From the NCBI RefSeq assembly GCF_000425745.1, contig NZ_AUEA01000012.1, positions 62,001 to 126,000 of the forward strand: a DNA stretch of 64,000 nucleotides, given 5' to 3'. The DNA comes from Pseudomonas cremoricolorata DSM 17059 = NBRC 16634 (GTDB lineage: Bacteria > Pseudomonadota > Gammaproteobacteria > Pseudomonadales > Pseudomonadaceae). Positions 39,436 through 48,296 of this stretch are shown one piece after another (position 1 is the stretch's first letter; each line of letters opens with the position of its first letter). The notes beneath the pieces were generated by a model, which saw only the letters and a list, made by a program, of their open reading frames with translations, searched no databases and was not told the origin of the DNA. Both the position numbers and the translations under genes were made by a program.

Positions 39436-40239
39436 ATGCAGTGGCAATTTGGATCTGAGCAGATCGAAGCCTGGGCTAGCCTGTCCGGCGACCGCAATCC
39501 GATTCATTTCGACGCCGAGGCCGCGCAGCGCATGCAAGCCGACGATGTGGTGGTGCACGGCATGCTGGCATTGCTGGCGGTCAAGCACCGCATGGGCCGT
39601 ACTCAGCGGCATGACCACGGCTGGCTGCAGTTCAAGGCGTTGCTGAAGACGCCGGTACTGCGCAACCGTTCGGTCGCCCTCTCGACCCGTGAGCGCAGCG
39701 CCCGAACCGCGTTCAAGCTGCACTCGTGCAGTGGCGACAGTGAACATGTGATTGGCCATGTCTCAGCGGTCTCGGCGCCGACCTGGTCGGCGCAAGCGGC
39801 AGGCTTCAGCCTTGGCCCGCAGGACATCGCAGGATGGCTCGAACGCTTTCGAGACGATCTGGGCCGCGACATCGATGACTGGGTGGCGCTGGATGCGCTG
39901 ATCTTCTCGCACTTCATACAGAACCATCTGGGCATGGTCTTCGACAGCCTCTGCGACTCATTTCACCAGCAGCCTCGGCCCGAGCGAATCGAAGATATCT
40001 CTGGCCATCTGGTGGTTCAGACCAGCCACCAGATCACCTTCTGCACCTCGCTGCTATCACTGGCTCAGTTGCACACCGACGTCCGCTGCGAGATCGGCAA
40101 CATCGTCCTGATCGAAAGCCCCGGCAAGGCCGTGGGCACCCTCGACCTGGGCGTGCTGGTCGATGACCAGCACTGCATGACCATCACCCTCGGCCTGATG
40201 ATCAAGGCCCTTCCTTCCCAAGACGGAGCACTGCAATGA
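39436..40239 (+). CDS. MaoC-like hotdog dehydratase, probable double hotdog
   Basis: 267 residues, 2 bp after the synthase. The N-terminal domain has the hydratase signature SGDRNPIHFD with Asp and His as the catalytic pair, then VVVHGMLAL. A second, less conserved region (residues about 125-267) may be another hotdog lacking the motif. Expected reaction: dehydration of 3-hydroxyacyl-ACP (or the reverse). Stop overlaps the ACP start by 4 bases. Confidence 0.82.
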   Translation: MQWQFGSEQIEAWASLSGDRNPIHFDAEAAQRMQADDVVVHGMLALLAVKHRMGRTQRHDHGWLQFKALLKTPVLRNRSVALSTRERSARTAFKLHSCSGDSEHVIGHVSAVSAPTWSAQAAGFSLGPQDIAGWLERFRDDLGRDIDDWVALDALIFSHFIQNHLGMVFDSLCDSFHQQPRPERIEDISGHLVVQTSHQITFCTSLLSLAQLHTDVRCEIGNIVLIESPGKAVGTLDLGVLVDDQHCMTITLGLMIKALPSQDGALQ

Positions 40240-40502
40240 CAACCGTAGACAGCGTTTTTTCGATCGTGCGTGAACTGATCCTCGAGCTCAAGGATGTCGA
40301 TGAGAGCGACGTGACCCTCGACGCCTCCATCGAAGCGATGGAGTTCGACAGCCTGGACTTCGTCGAAATGCAGGTCGTGGTACAGAAGAAAATCGGCGTA
40401 GCGCTCGACCCCGATGCGTTCGCCAACCGCAACATCACCACCCTGCGCCAGGTGTGCGAACTGGTGGTCGAGCTTGCCGAGCCCGTCGAGGCCACTGCCT
40501 GA
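40236..40502 (+). CDS. Dedicated acyl carrier protein
   Basis: 88 residues. The four-helix carrier motif is seen with the phosphopantetheine site in FDSLDFVEM (Ser39). Strongly acidic helix I/II region. No phosphopantetheinyl transferase lies in the cluster, so a general PPTase elsewhere must activate it. Translationally coupled to the dehydratase (ATGA) and followed by the diiron oxygenase after 34 bp; these pairings suggest it carries the substrate of the oxygenase. Confidence 0.92.
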   Translation: MTTVDSVFSIVRELILELKDVDESDVTLDASIEAMEFDSLDFVEMQVVVQKKIGVALDPDAFANRNITTLRQVCELVVELAEPVEATA

Positions 40503-40536
40503 AAGCAGCGTCGAATCCATCATCAGGAGCAAAGGA

Positions 40537-41436
40537 ATGTCCAGTTCGACCAGCAGTGTGCTCGCCATTTCAGCGGCGCGGGAATCGAAGATCCGCAAGC
40601 TGAGCGAAGTCTCTCACCACAAGACCATGGACCATGCCACGGTGCTGCCTTGGGAGCAGCCCATCGACCGCAGCCTCTACCCGAAAGATCCTGAACACCT
40701 GTGGATAAACGGCACGGCGTTCTGCGAAGGCCTGAGCGAGGAACAGAAACTGGAACTGGCCTGGCTGGAAACTGGCCGCGATATCTCTATGTTCATCTGG
40801 CTGGAACAGACCATTCCGCCGCTGTACATGGGCTATGTAACGCAGTTCCATGACCGCATTTCGCAGGATCTGCAGGAGTACCTGATGATCTTCTCCAAAG
40901 AGGAGATCGTCCACACCCTGACGTTCAAACGCTTCATGGCCAAGGCCGGGTTGGAGATCTGGAATCCGCCGAAAGGGCTGTATGAACTGCTGACGGTAAC
41001 CCTGCCCAAGCTCGAGCCGGCGGTAGGGGTACTGTTCACCTTGCTGATCGAGTGGGTGGCCGAGATGGGGGCGATGCACACCTCCCAGGGCGCTGCCGTC
41101 GAACCGATGACCCGCACCCTGTTCCGCGAGCACCACTACGACGAGGCACGTCACATCGCGTTCGGTCGCTGGATCAGCGAATCGTTCTTCGAGACCGCAA
41201 GTGCGCAGGCGATCGCTCAGGTCAAGGCGATGAGCCACAAGATCGTTCCGGCACTGGTCGACATGTTCACCTACAACCCCGAGGTCGCCCAGCACACCTC
41301 GTTCACCTTCCCGATCCAGCCGCACGAACACGAGAAGATCGAGCAGGTGTGGCGTTCGGCACACAATGCTCGGCTCAACGAGCAGCGCTTCGCAGAGATC
41401 TATGCCTGGATCGACAAGCTGGGGCTGCGTCCATGA
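40537..41436 (+). CDS. AurF-like diiron N-oxygenase/oxygenase
   Basis: 299 residues from ATG 40537 (AGGAGC upstream; a longer frame opens at 40414). The helical ferritin-like sequence carries the AurF ligand set at the AurF spacing: Glu90 (WLEQT), Glu123 and His126 (KEEIVH), Glu172 (LIEWVAE), His199, Glu203 and His206 (HHYDEARH). The seven-ligand pattern, including the extra His, is specific to the AurF family (p-aminobenzoate N-oxygenase, and relatives such as ObaC). The substrate here cannot be an arylamine by default, as the operon has no amine or aryl gene; an acyl-ACP or a CrtI-processed intermediate is possible. Stop overlaps the next start by 4 bases. Confidence 0.88.
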   Translation: MSSSTSSVLAISAARESKIRKLSEVSHHKTMDHATVLPWEQPIDRSLYPKDPEHLWINGTAFCEGLSEEQKLELAWLETGRDISMFIWLEQTIPPLYMGYVTQFHDRISQDLQEYLMIFSKEEIVHTLTFKRFMAKAGLEIWNPPKGLYELLTVTLPKLEPAVGVLFTLLIEWVAEMGAMHTSQGAAVEPMTRTLFREHHYDEARHIAFGRWISESFFETASAQAIAQVKAMSHKIVPALVDMFTYNPEVAQHTSFTFPIQPHEHEKIEQVWRSAHNARLNEQRFAEIYAWIDKLGLRP

Positions 41437-42953
41437 CCTCGGCATCCTGGGACGCGATCTTCGTCGGTGCCGGGATCACCAGCCTGGCCTGCGCAGCCAT
41501 GCTGGTCAAACGCGACCCAGGCATGCGGGTGCTGATGATCGACAAGCACATCGTCGTCGGCGGTTACGCATCGACCTTCAGCCGACCGAAACAGCAGGCC
41601 GTGTTCGACTGCAGCCTGCACAAGCTCAGTGGCATGAACGAAGGCGGCAACCTGATCAGGATCCTGCGCGACCTGGATTTGGTGGATGCGCTGGAGCTGG
41701 TTTATCCACAGGACTACTTCTGTGCCTACCAAGGCAAGCAAGCACTGCCTCTGGCCAACGACGCCGAGCGGGTCGAGCGCCAGTTGACCGAACGCTTCGC
41801 GCACCAGGCCGAGGGCATCGCCACGTTTTTCGAACAGGTGCGCAGTTACGGTCGTAACGGCTACTACCAGTTTCAGATGCTCGATGGCAGCTTCGAACCC
41901 GACATGGCCCAATTGCGCTACGCGCACCGCAATCTCAAGCACAAGACCGTTCACCAGGGGCTGCACGAGCTGTTCGACGATCCGTACCTGATCGAAATCC
42001 TCGCAGCGCCCGGCATTTATGTCGGCGGGTACTGCGAGGACCTCGGTTACCTGTACTACCTGCATGTGGTGTACGCCACGCTCAACCGTGGCAACGCCTA
42101 TGTCAGGGGATCATCGCAGCATCTCTCCAACCTGCTGGCCCAACGTATCGAGCAGGCCGGTGGTCAGATTCTGCTGAGCACCCGCGTGCAAGCCGTGCTG
42201 ACCGATGGCGACAAGGTCAGCGGGGTGCGCACTGACGCCGGCACTTTCCATGCACCGCGGGTGTTCATCAATGCCTCGCCACACTACGCCTTGCAGCACC
42301 TGTTCGAACCAGGGCTCAAGCTTGCCCCGACACGAGAAAAACTCCGCGCGCTGAAGCCTGCGCGCTCCACCACCACGGTGTACTTGGTCACCGACGCAGC
42401 ACCGGAGCAGCTTGGCCTGATCCACAGCGAGTCGATGCTGTTCGCTGACGACCCCGCCGCAGCCGCGCCAGCGCGGATGCGTGCCGAGCGCGAGGGACAC
42501 GATGCTGCACTGTGCGAGGAAGCGTTCTGGGGCTTGTCGCCGATCGAAGTCACCAACTACCACGCGCTCGACCCTGACGCCGGCAAGGTGGTGTGCATCA
42601 ATGTGCTGGATTCGATCGCTCACTGGCCACAGCGGCGCACCGCCGACTACCGGGCCAAGAAAAAGCGCGCAGCACAGGTGCTGGTCGAACGGCTGCTGCG
42701 TCATGTACCGGGACTGCGCGGGCACATCCTGCACACCGAGGTCGCTACGCCGCACACCTACGTGCGCTTCACCAACAACACCGAGGGCTCCGGCTACGGC
42801 GCCATGGTCGGCACCGACCTCAAGGGGCATGTTTTTCATCACGGATTCCCCATCGAAGGCGTGCAGTTCCTCAGTGCCTGGGTCGCCGGGCCCAGCTATG
42901 AGGCCGCGTTCGGCTATGCGGAAATGAAGGCCAGACAATGGAGACGCGCATGA
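41433..42953 (+). CDS. CrtI/phytoene desaturase-like FAD oxidoreductase 1
   Basis: 506 residues from ATG 41433, overlapping the diiron gene (ATGA). FAD loop IFVGAGITSLACAAML followed by the CrtI-style GGYASTF block, and a C-terminal stretch VQFLSAWVAGPSYEAAFGYA that in CrtI proteins contacts FAD. Such enzymes desaturate, saturate or isomerise conjugated or allylic chains. It is not a carotenoid enzyme by context: there is no crtB, crtE or prenyl gene. Coupled to the hydrolase (4-bp overlap). Confidence 0.85.
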   Translation: MTSASWDAIFVGAGITSLACAAMLVKRDPGMRVLMIDKHIVVGGYASTFSRPKQQAVFDCSLHKLSGMNEGGNLIRILRDLDLVDALELVYPQDYFCAYQGKQALPLANDAERVERQLTERFAHQAEGIATFFEQVRSYGRNGYYQFQMLDGSFEPDMAQLRYAHRNLKHKTVHQGLHELFDDPYLIEILAAPGIYVGGYCEDLGYLYYLHVVYATLNRGNAYVRGSSQHLSNLLAQRIEQAGGQILLSTRVQAVLTDGDKVSGVRTDAGTFHAPRVFINASPHYALQHLFEPGLKLAPTREKLRALKPARSTTTVYLVTDAAPEQLGLIHSESMLFADDPAAAAPARMRAEREGHDAALCEEAFWGLSPIEVTNYHALDPDAGKVVCINVLDSIAHWPQRRTADYRAKKKRAAQVLVERLLRHVPGLRGHILHTEVATPHTYVRFTNNTEGSGYGAMVGTDLKGHVFHHGFPIEGVQFLSAWVAGPSYEAAFGYAEMKARQWRRA

Positions 42954-43789
42954 GCAGAAACGATCACAGCACCAGTTGGCTGGGCGCAGCGGTGTCCAAA
43001 CTGTTCATCCGGGTGATGTTTCGTCAGGTGCAGGGCTGGAAGCGCGACGTGCCGCCCCGTGCCAGCGCATTCATCGAGAACGCGCCTGACAGCAGTCTGC
43101 TCGAAGGGGCCGTGCAGCACAGCTGTGCAGTTCAGCCTAAAGGCGTAGTGATGCTGTGCCATCCCTTCCTCAAGTACGGCATGCACTACTTCTATGAGAA
43201 CGAGCTGGACCGCGCCTTCGTCGAGCAGGGCTACCACGTGGTGGCCTTCAACTTCAAAGGCTTCGGCCGCAGCAGCATCGGCGGCCATGCCTTCGCCGAC
43301 GATGTGCTGGCGATTGCCCGGCGCGTGTCGCGAGACTATCCCGGCCTGCCGATCCATCTGGTCGGCTGCTCGTTCGGCGGCTATCACCTGGCCCACGCCC
43401 TGGCCCGCGACCACACCCCATTCACCTCGGCGGTGCTCGACAGCGTACCGCTCTCGGTGCGCAGCTACTTCACTCGCGGCCCGCTGCGCCTGGCCATGCG
43501 CTGGATCAGTGGGAGTCGTCTGGCAGTGCCAACCGGCACCTGCGCGATCGATCAGTCGCTGCGGGGCATCCGTCATCTGCCGATTGCCTACCTCCACGGA
43601 CTGGACGACCGCTTCATTCCAGGCAGCAGCGTGACGAAGCTGCAACGCGAGTGCGCAGACCTGCAGGTGATCGGTTTCGAACACTGCCGTCATCTGGAAA
43701 ACCACAAGAAACACCGCGACCGCTATTTCGCAGAGATCTTCGCCTTCTTCGACCGCGCCCAGGCGCGCAAACCGCTGGTGTCCGCCTGA
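42950..43789 (+). CDS. Alpha/beta hydrolase
   Basis: 279 residues from ATG 42950 (GGAG six bases before). Nucleophile elbow GCSFGG with Ser141; downstream DDRFIPGSS supplies an acid and EHCRHLENH a His. It may release the finished acyl chain from the ACP, a thioesterase-like role no other operon gene offers; a role as lipase or esterase on another ester is possible. Coupled by ATGA to the preceding FAD enzyme. Confidence 0.82.
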   Translation: MSRNDHSTSWLGAAVSKLFIRVMFRQVQGWKRDVPPRASAFIENAPDSSLLEGAVQHSCAVQPKGVVMLCHPFLKYGMHYFYENELDRAFVEQGYHVVAFNFKGFGRSSIGGHAFADDVLAIARRVSRDYPGLPIHLVGCSFGGYHLAHALARDHTPFTSAVLDSVPLSVRSYFTRGPLRLAMRWISGSRLAVPTGTCAIDQSLRGIRHLPIAYLHGLDDRFIPGSSVTKLQRECADLQVIGFEHCRHLENHKKHRDRYFAEIFAFFDRAQARKPLVSA

Positions 43790-43822
43790 AGGCGAACACC
43801 GCTGGCACAGGAAATGGAAATC

Positions 43823-44578
43823 ATGGATGCAGCACAGCCTGGCAAGGGCAAATGGGTACTGGTCACCGGCGGCAGTCGCGGTATTGGCCGTGCGCTGGTG
43901 AAGCACCTCGCAGGGCAGGGTTATCAGGTCGTCTTCACCTATCAGTCATCGGCAGAGGCTGCGCGTGAGCTGGAGCGGGAAGTGGCCGAGCAGGGCGGAC
44001 AAGCCGAGGGGCATGCTTGTGATGGGCGCGACTACGACGCGGTCAGGCAGGTATGCGAGCAACTGGTAGAGCGGCTCGGCGAACCATACGGGCTGATCAA
44101 CAACATGGGCATGACCGGCGATCAACTGCTGTTCAAGTTCGACATAGAACGCTACCGCGAGGTGGTGGCCACCAACCTGGATTCCTCGGTGTATTTCAGC
44201 AAGTGCCTGGCACCGGCGATGGCTGCGGAAAAGCGCGGCAAGATCATCCACATGTCTTCGGTCAGTGGGCTGAAAGGCAACAAGGGTCAGGTCGGCTATT
44301 CGGCGACCAAGGCCGCGATGATGGGCATCACCCGCTCCATGGCGCTGGAACTGGCCCGCTTCAAGATCAACGTCAACGCGATCGCCCCGGGCTACATCGC
44401 CACGGAAATGGTCGAGCAGATTCCGGCGGACGCGCGCAAGTCGATCACCAGCAGCATTCCCCTGAAGCGCTTTGGCGAGGTGGAGGAGGTTGCCGCCCTG
44501 GCCAGCTTCCTGCTGTCGACCCAGGCCAACTACATCACCGGACAGACCTTTCTCATCGATGGCGGGCTGACGGCCTGA
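43823..44578 (+). CDS. FabG-like 3-ketoacyl-ACP reductase
   Basis: About 251 residues; I take ATG 43823 because the ATG at 43814 sits right against AGGA. Short-chain dehydrogenase with the NADPH loop TGGSRGIGRAL, NNMGMTGD, and the Ser-Tyr-Lys triad (HMSSVSGLKG and GYSATKAAM). It should reduce the 3-ketoacyl-ACP made by the synthase, giving the substrate of the hotdog dehydratase. So ketosynthesis, reduction and dehydration are all covered in this operon; enoyl reduction is not. Confidence 0.9.
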   Translation: MDAAQPGKGKWVLVTGGSRGIGRALVKHLAGQGYQVVFTYQSSAEAARELEREVAEQGGQAEGHACDGRDYDAVRQVCEQLVERLGEPYGLINNMGMTGDQLLFKFDIERYREVVATNLDSSVYFSKCLAPAMAAEKRGKIIHMSSVSGLKGNKGQVGYSATKAAMMGITRSMALELARFKINVNAIAPGYIATEMVEQIPADARKSITSSIPLKRFGEVEEVAALASFLLSTQANYITGQTFLIDGGLTA

Positions 44579-44614
44579 TCTGAACACATGCCGGACGCAA
44601 GGCCGGGAGAACTC

Positions 44615-46120
44615 ATGAGTCACGAATACGATACGGTTTTTGTCGGCGCCGGCCTCGGCGCGCTCGCCAGCGCCAGCCTCATGGCCCAACGCGGCCAGAA
44701 AGTCCTGGTGGTGGAAAAGCACAATATTCCTGGCGGTTACGCCAGCAACTTCCGCCGCAAGGACTTCACCTTCGATGTATCACTGCATTCGTTCGATGGG
44801 GTGATGCGTGGCGGTCATTCGTTCAAGGTCATCGAGGCCTGTGGGGTGGCCGACAAGGTCGAGTTCCTCCATCACCCGACGCTGTACCGCTACCGCGCAG
44901 ACGATATCGACATCACCGTCGGCCACCGCGATCTCGAGGGTTACAAGAACGCATTGTTCCGATTCTTTCCTGAAGAGACCGACAACATCAATCGCCTGTT
45001 CGCCGAATCACGACGCAACTATCAGGACTTGTGTGGCTTTCTCTATTCACGCAAACCGTTCTGGATGCGTCTGGTCGCGACGCCCATGGTCTATCCGCGG
45101 GTGCTTCGCTATGGCCACGAAACGGTGGACGCCTACTTTTCCCGCTTCACCGCCAACGAGCGGCTCAAGGAAGTGCTGTCAGCGCAATGGAGCTACTACG
45201 GCCTGCCGGCCAAGGACCTGGCGTTTGGCTATTTTTCCTACCCGTTCATCGACTACCTCGACCACGGCGGCTACTCGATCAAGGGTGGCTCGCAGGCGCT
45301 GTCTCAAGCCTTGGTCGAAGTCATCGAAGCCCATGGCGGGCGAGTGGAGCTGGAGTCGGCAGTGCAGCGTATCGTCACCAGCCGTGGCCGAATCAAGGGC
45401 GTGGTGACGCGCAAGTCGGGCGAGGTGAGGGCGCGCAACGTAGTGGCCAACATCTCGCCGCAAGCGGTCGTGGCGCTCACCGGCGAAGAGCATTTCGCCC
45501 CGCGCTATCTGTCGCGGCTACGTGAGCAGAAGCTCTCGGTCTCGGGCTTTCAGGTGTACCTGGGGCTCGACTGCCCGCTGAGCGAACTGGGCGTCGGAGC
45601 CGAAGACTACATTCACTTCTTCGCCCCGCCGAAGACCCAGCGCGAGCAGTTCGAGCACATCAAGGCCGGAGAGCTGCACCCCGACAACACCAGTTGGTCG
45701 ATCAATTACTTTTCCAACATCGATCCGTCCATGGTGCCCGTCGGCAAATCCAGCCTGGGCCTGTTCACCCTTACCGGACCCAGTGAATGGCACTCGCTGA
45801 GCAAGCTCGAGTACCGGCGCAAGAAACAGGCGCTGACCGATTTGCTGATCGACAACGCCGAGCGCGTCATGCCCGGGCTGCGCCAGCACATCGAAGTGTG
45901 CGAGGCCGGCTCGCCGAGGACCATGAGCAAGTTCACGCAAAACCCGGAAGGCGCTATCTACGGCTTCGAACAGACCACCCGGCAGTCCGGCCTGTTCAAC
46001 CGCTTCCCGCAGAAGTACCCGGTCAAAGGCCTCTACCAGGTAGGCGCCTGGACATTCCCCGGCGCCGGCTTCATCGGCACGATGCTGTCGGCGCGTGTCT
46101 TGGTCGACCGCTATTTCTGA
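44615..46120 (+). CDS. CrtI/phytoene desaturase-like FAD oxidoreductase 2
   Basis: 501 residues from ATG 44615 (GGGAGA upstream). FAD loop VFVGAGLGALASASLM and IPGGYASNFRRKDFTFD, and a C-terminal VGAWTFPGAGFIGTMLSARV typical of the family. It shares the fold but little obvious close identity with copies 1 and 3, so the three are probably not recent duplicates. Likely acts on an acyl chain made by the ketosynthase set. Confidence 0.85.
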   Translation: MSHEYDTVFVGAGLGALASASLMAQRGQKVLVVEKHNIPGGYASNFRRKDFTFDVSLHSFDGVMRGGHSFKVIEACGVADKVEFLHHPTLYRYRADDIDITVGHRDLEGYKNALFRFFPEETDNINRLFAESRRNYQDLCGFLYSRKPFWMRLVATPMVYPRVLRYGHETVDAYFSRFTANERLKEVLSAQWSYYGLPAKDLAFGYFSYPFIDYLDHGGYSIKGGSQALSQALVEVIEAHGGRVELESAVQRIVTSRGRIKGVVTRKSGEVRARNVVANISPQAVVALTGEEHFAPRYLSRLREQKLSVSGFQVYLGLDCPLSELGVGAEDYIHFFAPPKTQREQFEHIKAGELHPDNTSWSINYFSNIDPSMVPVGKSSLGLFTLTGPSEWHSLSKLEYRRKKQALTDLLIDNAERVMPGLRQHIEVCEAGSPRTMSKFTQNPEGAIYGFEQTTRQSGLFNRFPQKYPVKGLYQVGAWTFPGAGFIGTMLSARVLVDRYF

Positions 46121-46162
46121 CCGGCGATTTCCTGTCCTCAATCGAACATTGCGAGACTTCCC

Positions 46163-46534
46163 ATGACCTACGTCGTCACTGACAACTGCATTCGTTGCCG
46201 GCACACCAACTGCGTCGACATCTGTCCTGCCGATGCCTTTCACCTGGGCCCCAACTTCATCGTCATCAACCCCCAGGAATGCGTCGACTGCGGCCTGTGC
46301 CTGCCCGAGTGCCCGGAAGCGGCGATCACGCCGGAGAACCAGCTCGATGACAGCAACCGTCATTTCCTGGACCTCAACGCCACACTGGCCGAGCACTGGC
46401 CGGTGATCCTGCAGCGCATTCCCGCGCTTGAGGATCATCCGCAGTGGAGTGGGGTGCCCAACAAGTTGCCGCACCTGATTCATGAAGCCGACCCGGTCGA
46501 TCCGGTCCGCGATACGCACCTGGCCCACGCCTGA
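46163..46534 (+). CDS. 7Fe ferredoxin (FdxA-like)
   Basis: 123 residues starting MTYVVTDNCIRCRHTNCVDI. The seven cluster ligands of Azotobacter-type FdI are present (Cys9, 17, 21, 40, 43, 46, 50; numbers include Met1). The free Cys that FdI has at its residue 24 is Ala here (CPADAF). The C-terminal tail is longer than in housekeeping FdxA. An operon-borne ferredoxin is the obvious electron donor for the AurF-like enzyme or for an FAD enzyme. Confidence 0.92.
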   Translation: MTYVVTDNCIRCRHTNCVDICPADAFHLGPNFIVINPQECVDCGLCLPECPEAAITPENQLDDSNRHFLDLNATLAEHWPVILQRIPALEDHPQWSGVPNKLPHLIHEADPVDPVRDTHLAHA

Positions 46535-46556
46535 CGCCCAACTGGAATCTGTCCCC

Positions 46557-48206
46557 ATGCAAACCTACGATCGATTCAAAACCCTTGAAAGCGAGACCTT
46601 CGACGTCATCGTGGTGGGTGCCGGTATCGGCGGCCTGACCGCTGCCGCGACCTTGGCCAACCGCGGCAAGCAGGTACTGGTGCTCGACATGCACTATGAG
46701 ATGGGCGGCTGCGCCACGGTGTTTCACCGCAAAGGCAAGGACTACGAGTTCGACGTGGGTCTGCACTACATCGGTGATTGCGGCAAGGACGGTCTGATCC
46801 CACGTATCCTGCGTGGTGCTGGCATCGACGATGGCGAAATCAACTTCATCGAGCAAGACCCCGAAGGCTTCGAGACCTTGTGCTTCCCGGACTTCCAGTT
46901 CGCCATTCCACGCGGCTACGCACGCTTCCGAGAAAAATTGATTGAGGCTTTTCCGCAGGAAAAGGCCGGGATCGAGCGCTACTTCCGGATGCTTCAGCAA
47001 GTCTGGGACTTCATGGGGATTCACTCGCGTCCGCTTTCGGCGCTGTGGGTGCTGCCACGTTCATGGATGCTGATGCGCCATGCCAAGTCCACCGTGGCCG
47101 AGTTCCTCGATACCTGTACCCAGGACGAGCGACTGCGCGCGGTGCTCACCGGTCAATTGGGCGTTTACCATCAGCCTCCAAGCCGGGCGACCATGGCGGG
47201 CCATGCGGCGGTGGTCAACCATTTCCTGCAGGGTTCCTACTATCCATCGGGAGGCGGGCAGTTGTTCTCCGACAAACTCGGTGCAGTGGTAGAACGCAAT
47301 GGCGGCAAGATTCTGCTGCGTTCCAAGGTCGAGCGCATCCTGATCGAGAATGGCCGTGCAATGGGTGTTCAATTCAATAACAAGCACCTGGGCATGCGTA
47401 CCGTTCGAGCGCGCGACATCATCTGCAATGCCGATATCAAACATGCCTTGCTCGATCTTGTGGGTCGCGATCAACTCAAACGCAGCACGGTCAAACGCGC
47501 CGAACGGTTCGAGATGTCGCCGGCGATGGGGGTGGTGTATCTGGGCATCGACATGGACCTCAAGGCCATGGGACTGAAGAACACCAACTATCGGATCTAC
47601 CCTGGCTGCGACTACGAGAAAGCCTATCGCGAGGTGTTCGCTGAGCGCTTCCCCGATGAGCCACACTTGTTCATCGGCAACGCGACCATGAAAGACCCGG
47701 ACAACCCTGCCATCGCTCCACCGGGCATCTACAACTTGCAGTTGATGTCGGCGGTGCCGTCAGCACCCGAAAGCTGGGGCCTGAGCGAGGCTGAGGTACG
47801 CGACGGCAGCTATCGCAACAATCCGGCCTACCTGGCGAAGAAGCAGTGGTACGCCGAACAACTCATCGCCTTGGCCGAAAGGGTGATACCCGGCATGTCC
47901 CAACACATCGTCTATCAGGAAGTCTCGACACCGTTTTCGGTAACGCGCTTCATCGGTTCAGAGGGCGGCACTTCCTATGGCCTGGCCTTTACCCCTGAGT
48001 ACTTCCTGCACAACCGCCCCGGCGCCAAAACCGATATTCGCAACCTCTACCTCTGTGGCGCCTCGACCCGAACCGGGCACGGCATCTTCGGCGCAATGAC
48101 GGGCGGAGTCGAAGCGGCGGCTGCGGTGAGCGGGCGCAAGGTGCGCTATCAGATCATGGACATCGGCACCCGTGCCCAGGCAGAGGTTCAGACCGCAGGG
48201 CAGTAA
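46557..48206 (+). CDS. Retinol-saturase/CrtISO-like FAD oxidoreductase 3
   Basis: 549 residues from ATG 46557. FAD loop VIVVGAGIGGLTAAATLANR and MGGCATVFHRKGKDYEFDVG; the middle YYPSGGGQLFSDKLGAVVER and C-terminal LYLCGASTRTGHGIFGAMTG are typical of the retinol saturase / carotene isomerase side of the family. Starts 22 bp after the ferredoxin. It may saturate or isomerise a conjugated double bond in the product, a role known for the family; the substrate is unknown. Confidence 0.86.
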   Translation: MQTYDRFKTLESETFDVIVVGAGIGGLTAAATLANRGKQVLVLDMHYEMGGCATVFHRKGKDYEFDVGLHYIGDCGKDGLIPRILRGAGIDDGEINFIEQDPEGFETLCFPDFQFAIPRGYARFREKLIEAFPQEKAGIERYFRMLQQVWDFMGIHSRPLSALWVLPRSWMLMRHAKSTVAEFLDTCTQDERLRAVLTGQLGVYHQPPSRATMAGHAAVVNHFLQGSYYPSGGGQLFSDKLGAVVERNGGKILLRSKVERILIENGRAMGVQFNNKHLGMRTVRARDIICNADIKHALLDLVGRDQLKRSTVKRAERFEMSPAMGVVYLGIDMDLKAMGLKNTNYRIYPGCDYEKAYREVFAERFPDEPHLFIGNATMKDPDNPAIAPPGIYNLQLMSAVPSAPESWGLSEAEVRDGSYRNNPAYLAKKQWYAEQLIALAERVIPGMSQHIVYQEVSTPFSVTRFIGSEGGTSYGLAFTPEYFLHNRPGAKTDIRNLYLCGASTRTGHGIFGAMTGGVEAAAAVSGRKVRYQIMDIGTRAQAEVQTAGQ

Positions 48207-48296
48207 GCGATTGTTCAGCCCCGGTCGGCAACAAGGCTATGCTCGACATGGCTGAATGAATGGATCAATCAGCCTGTGCACTCAAGGAGCGATGAC

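Noticed and set aside
41433..48206. Carotenoid biosynthesis
   Set aside because: CrtI-like enzymes alone do not make carotenoids; crtB, crtE and cyclase genes are absent and the neighbours are fatty-acid-type.
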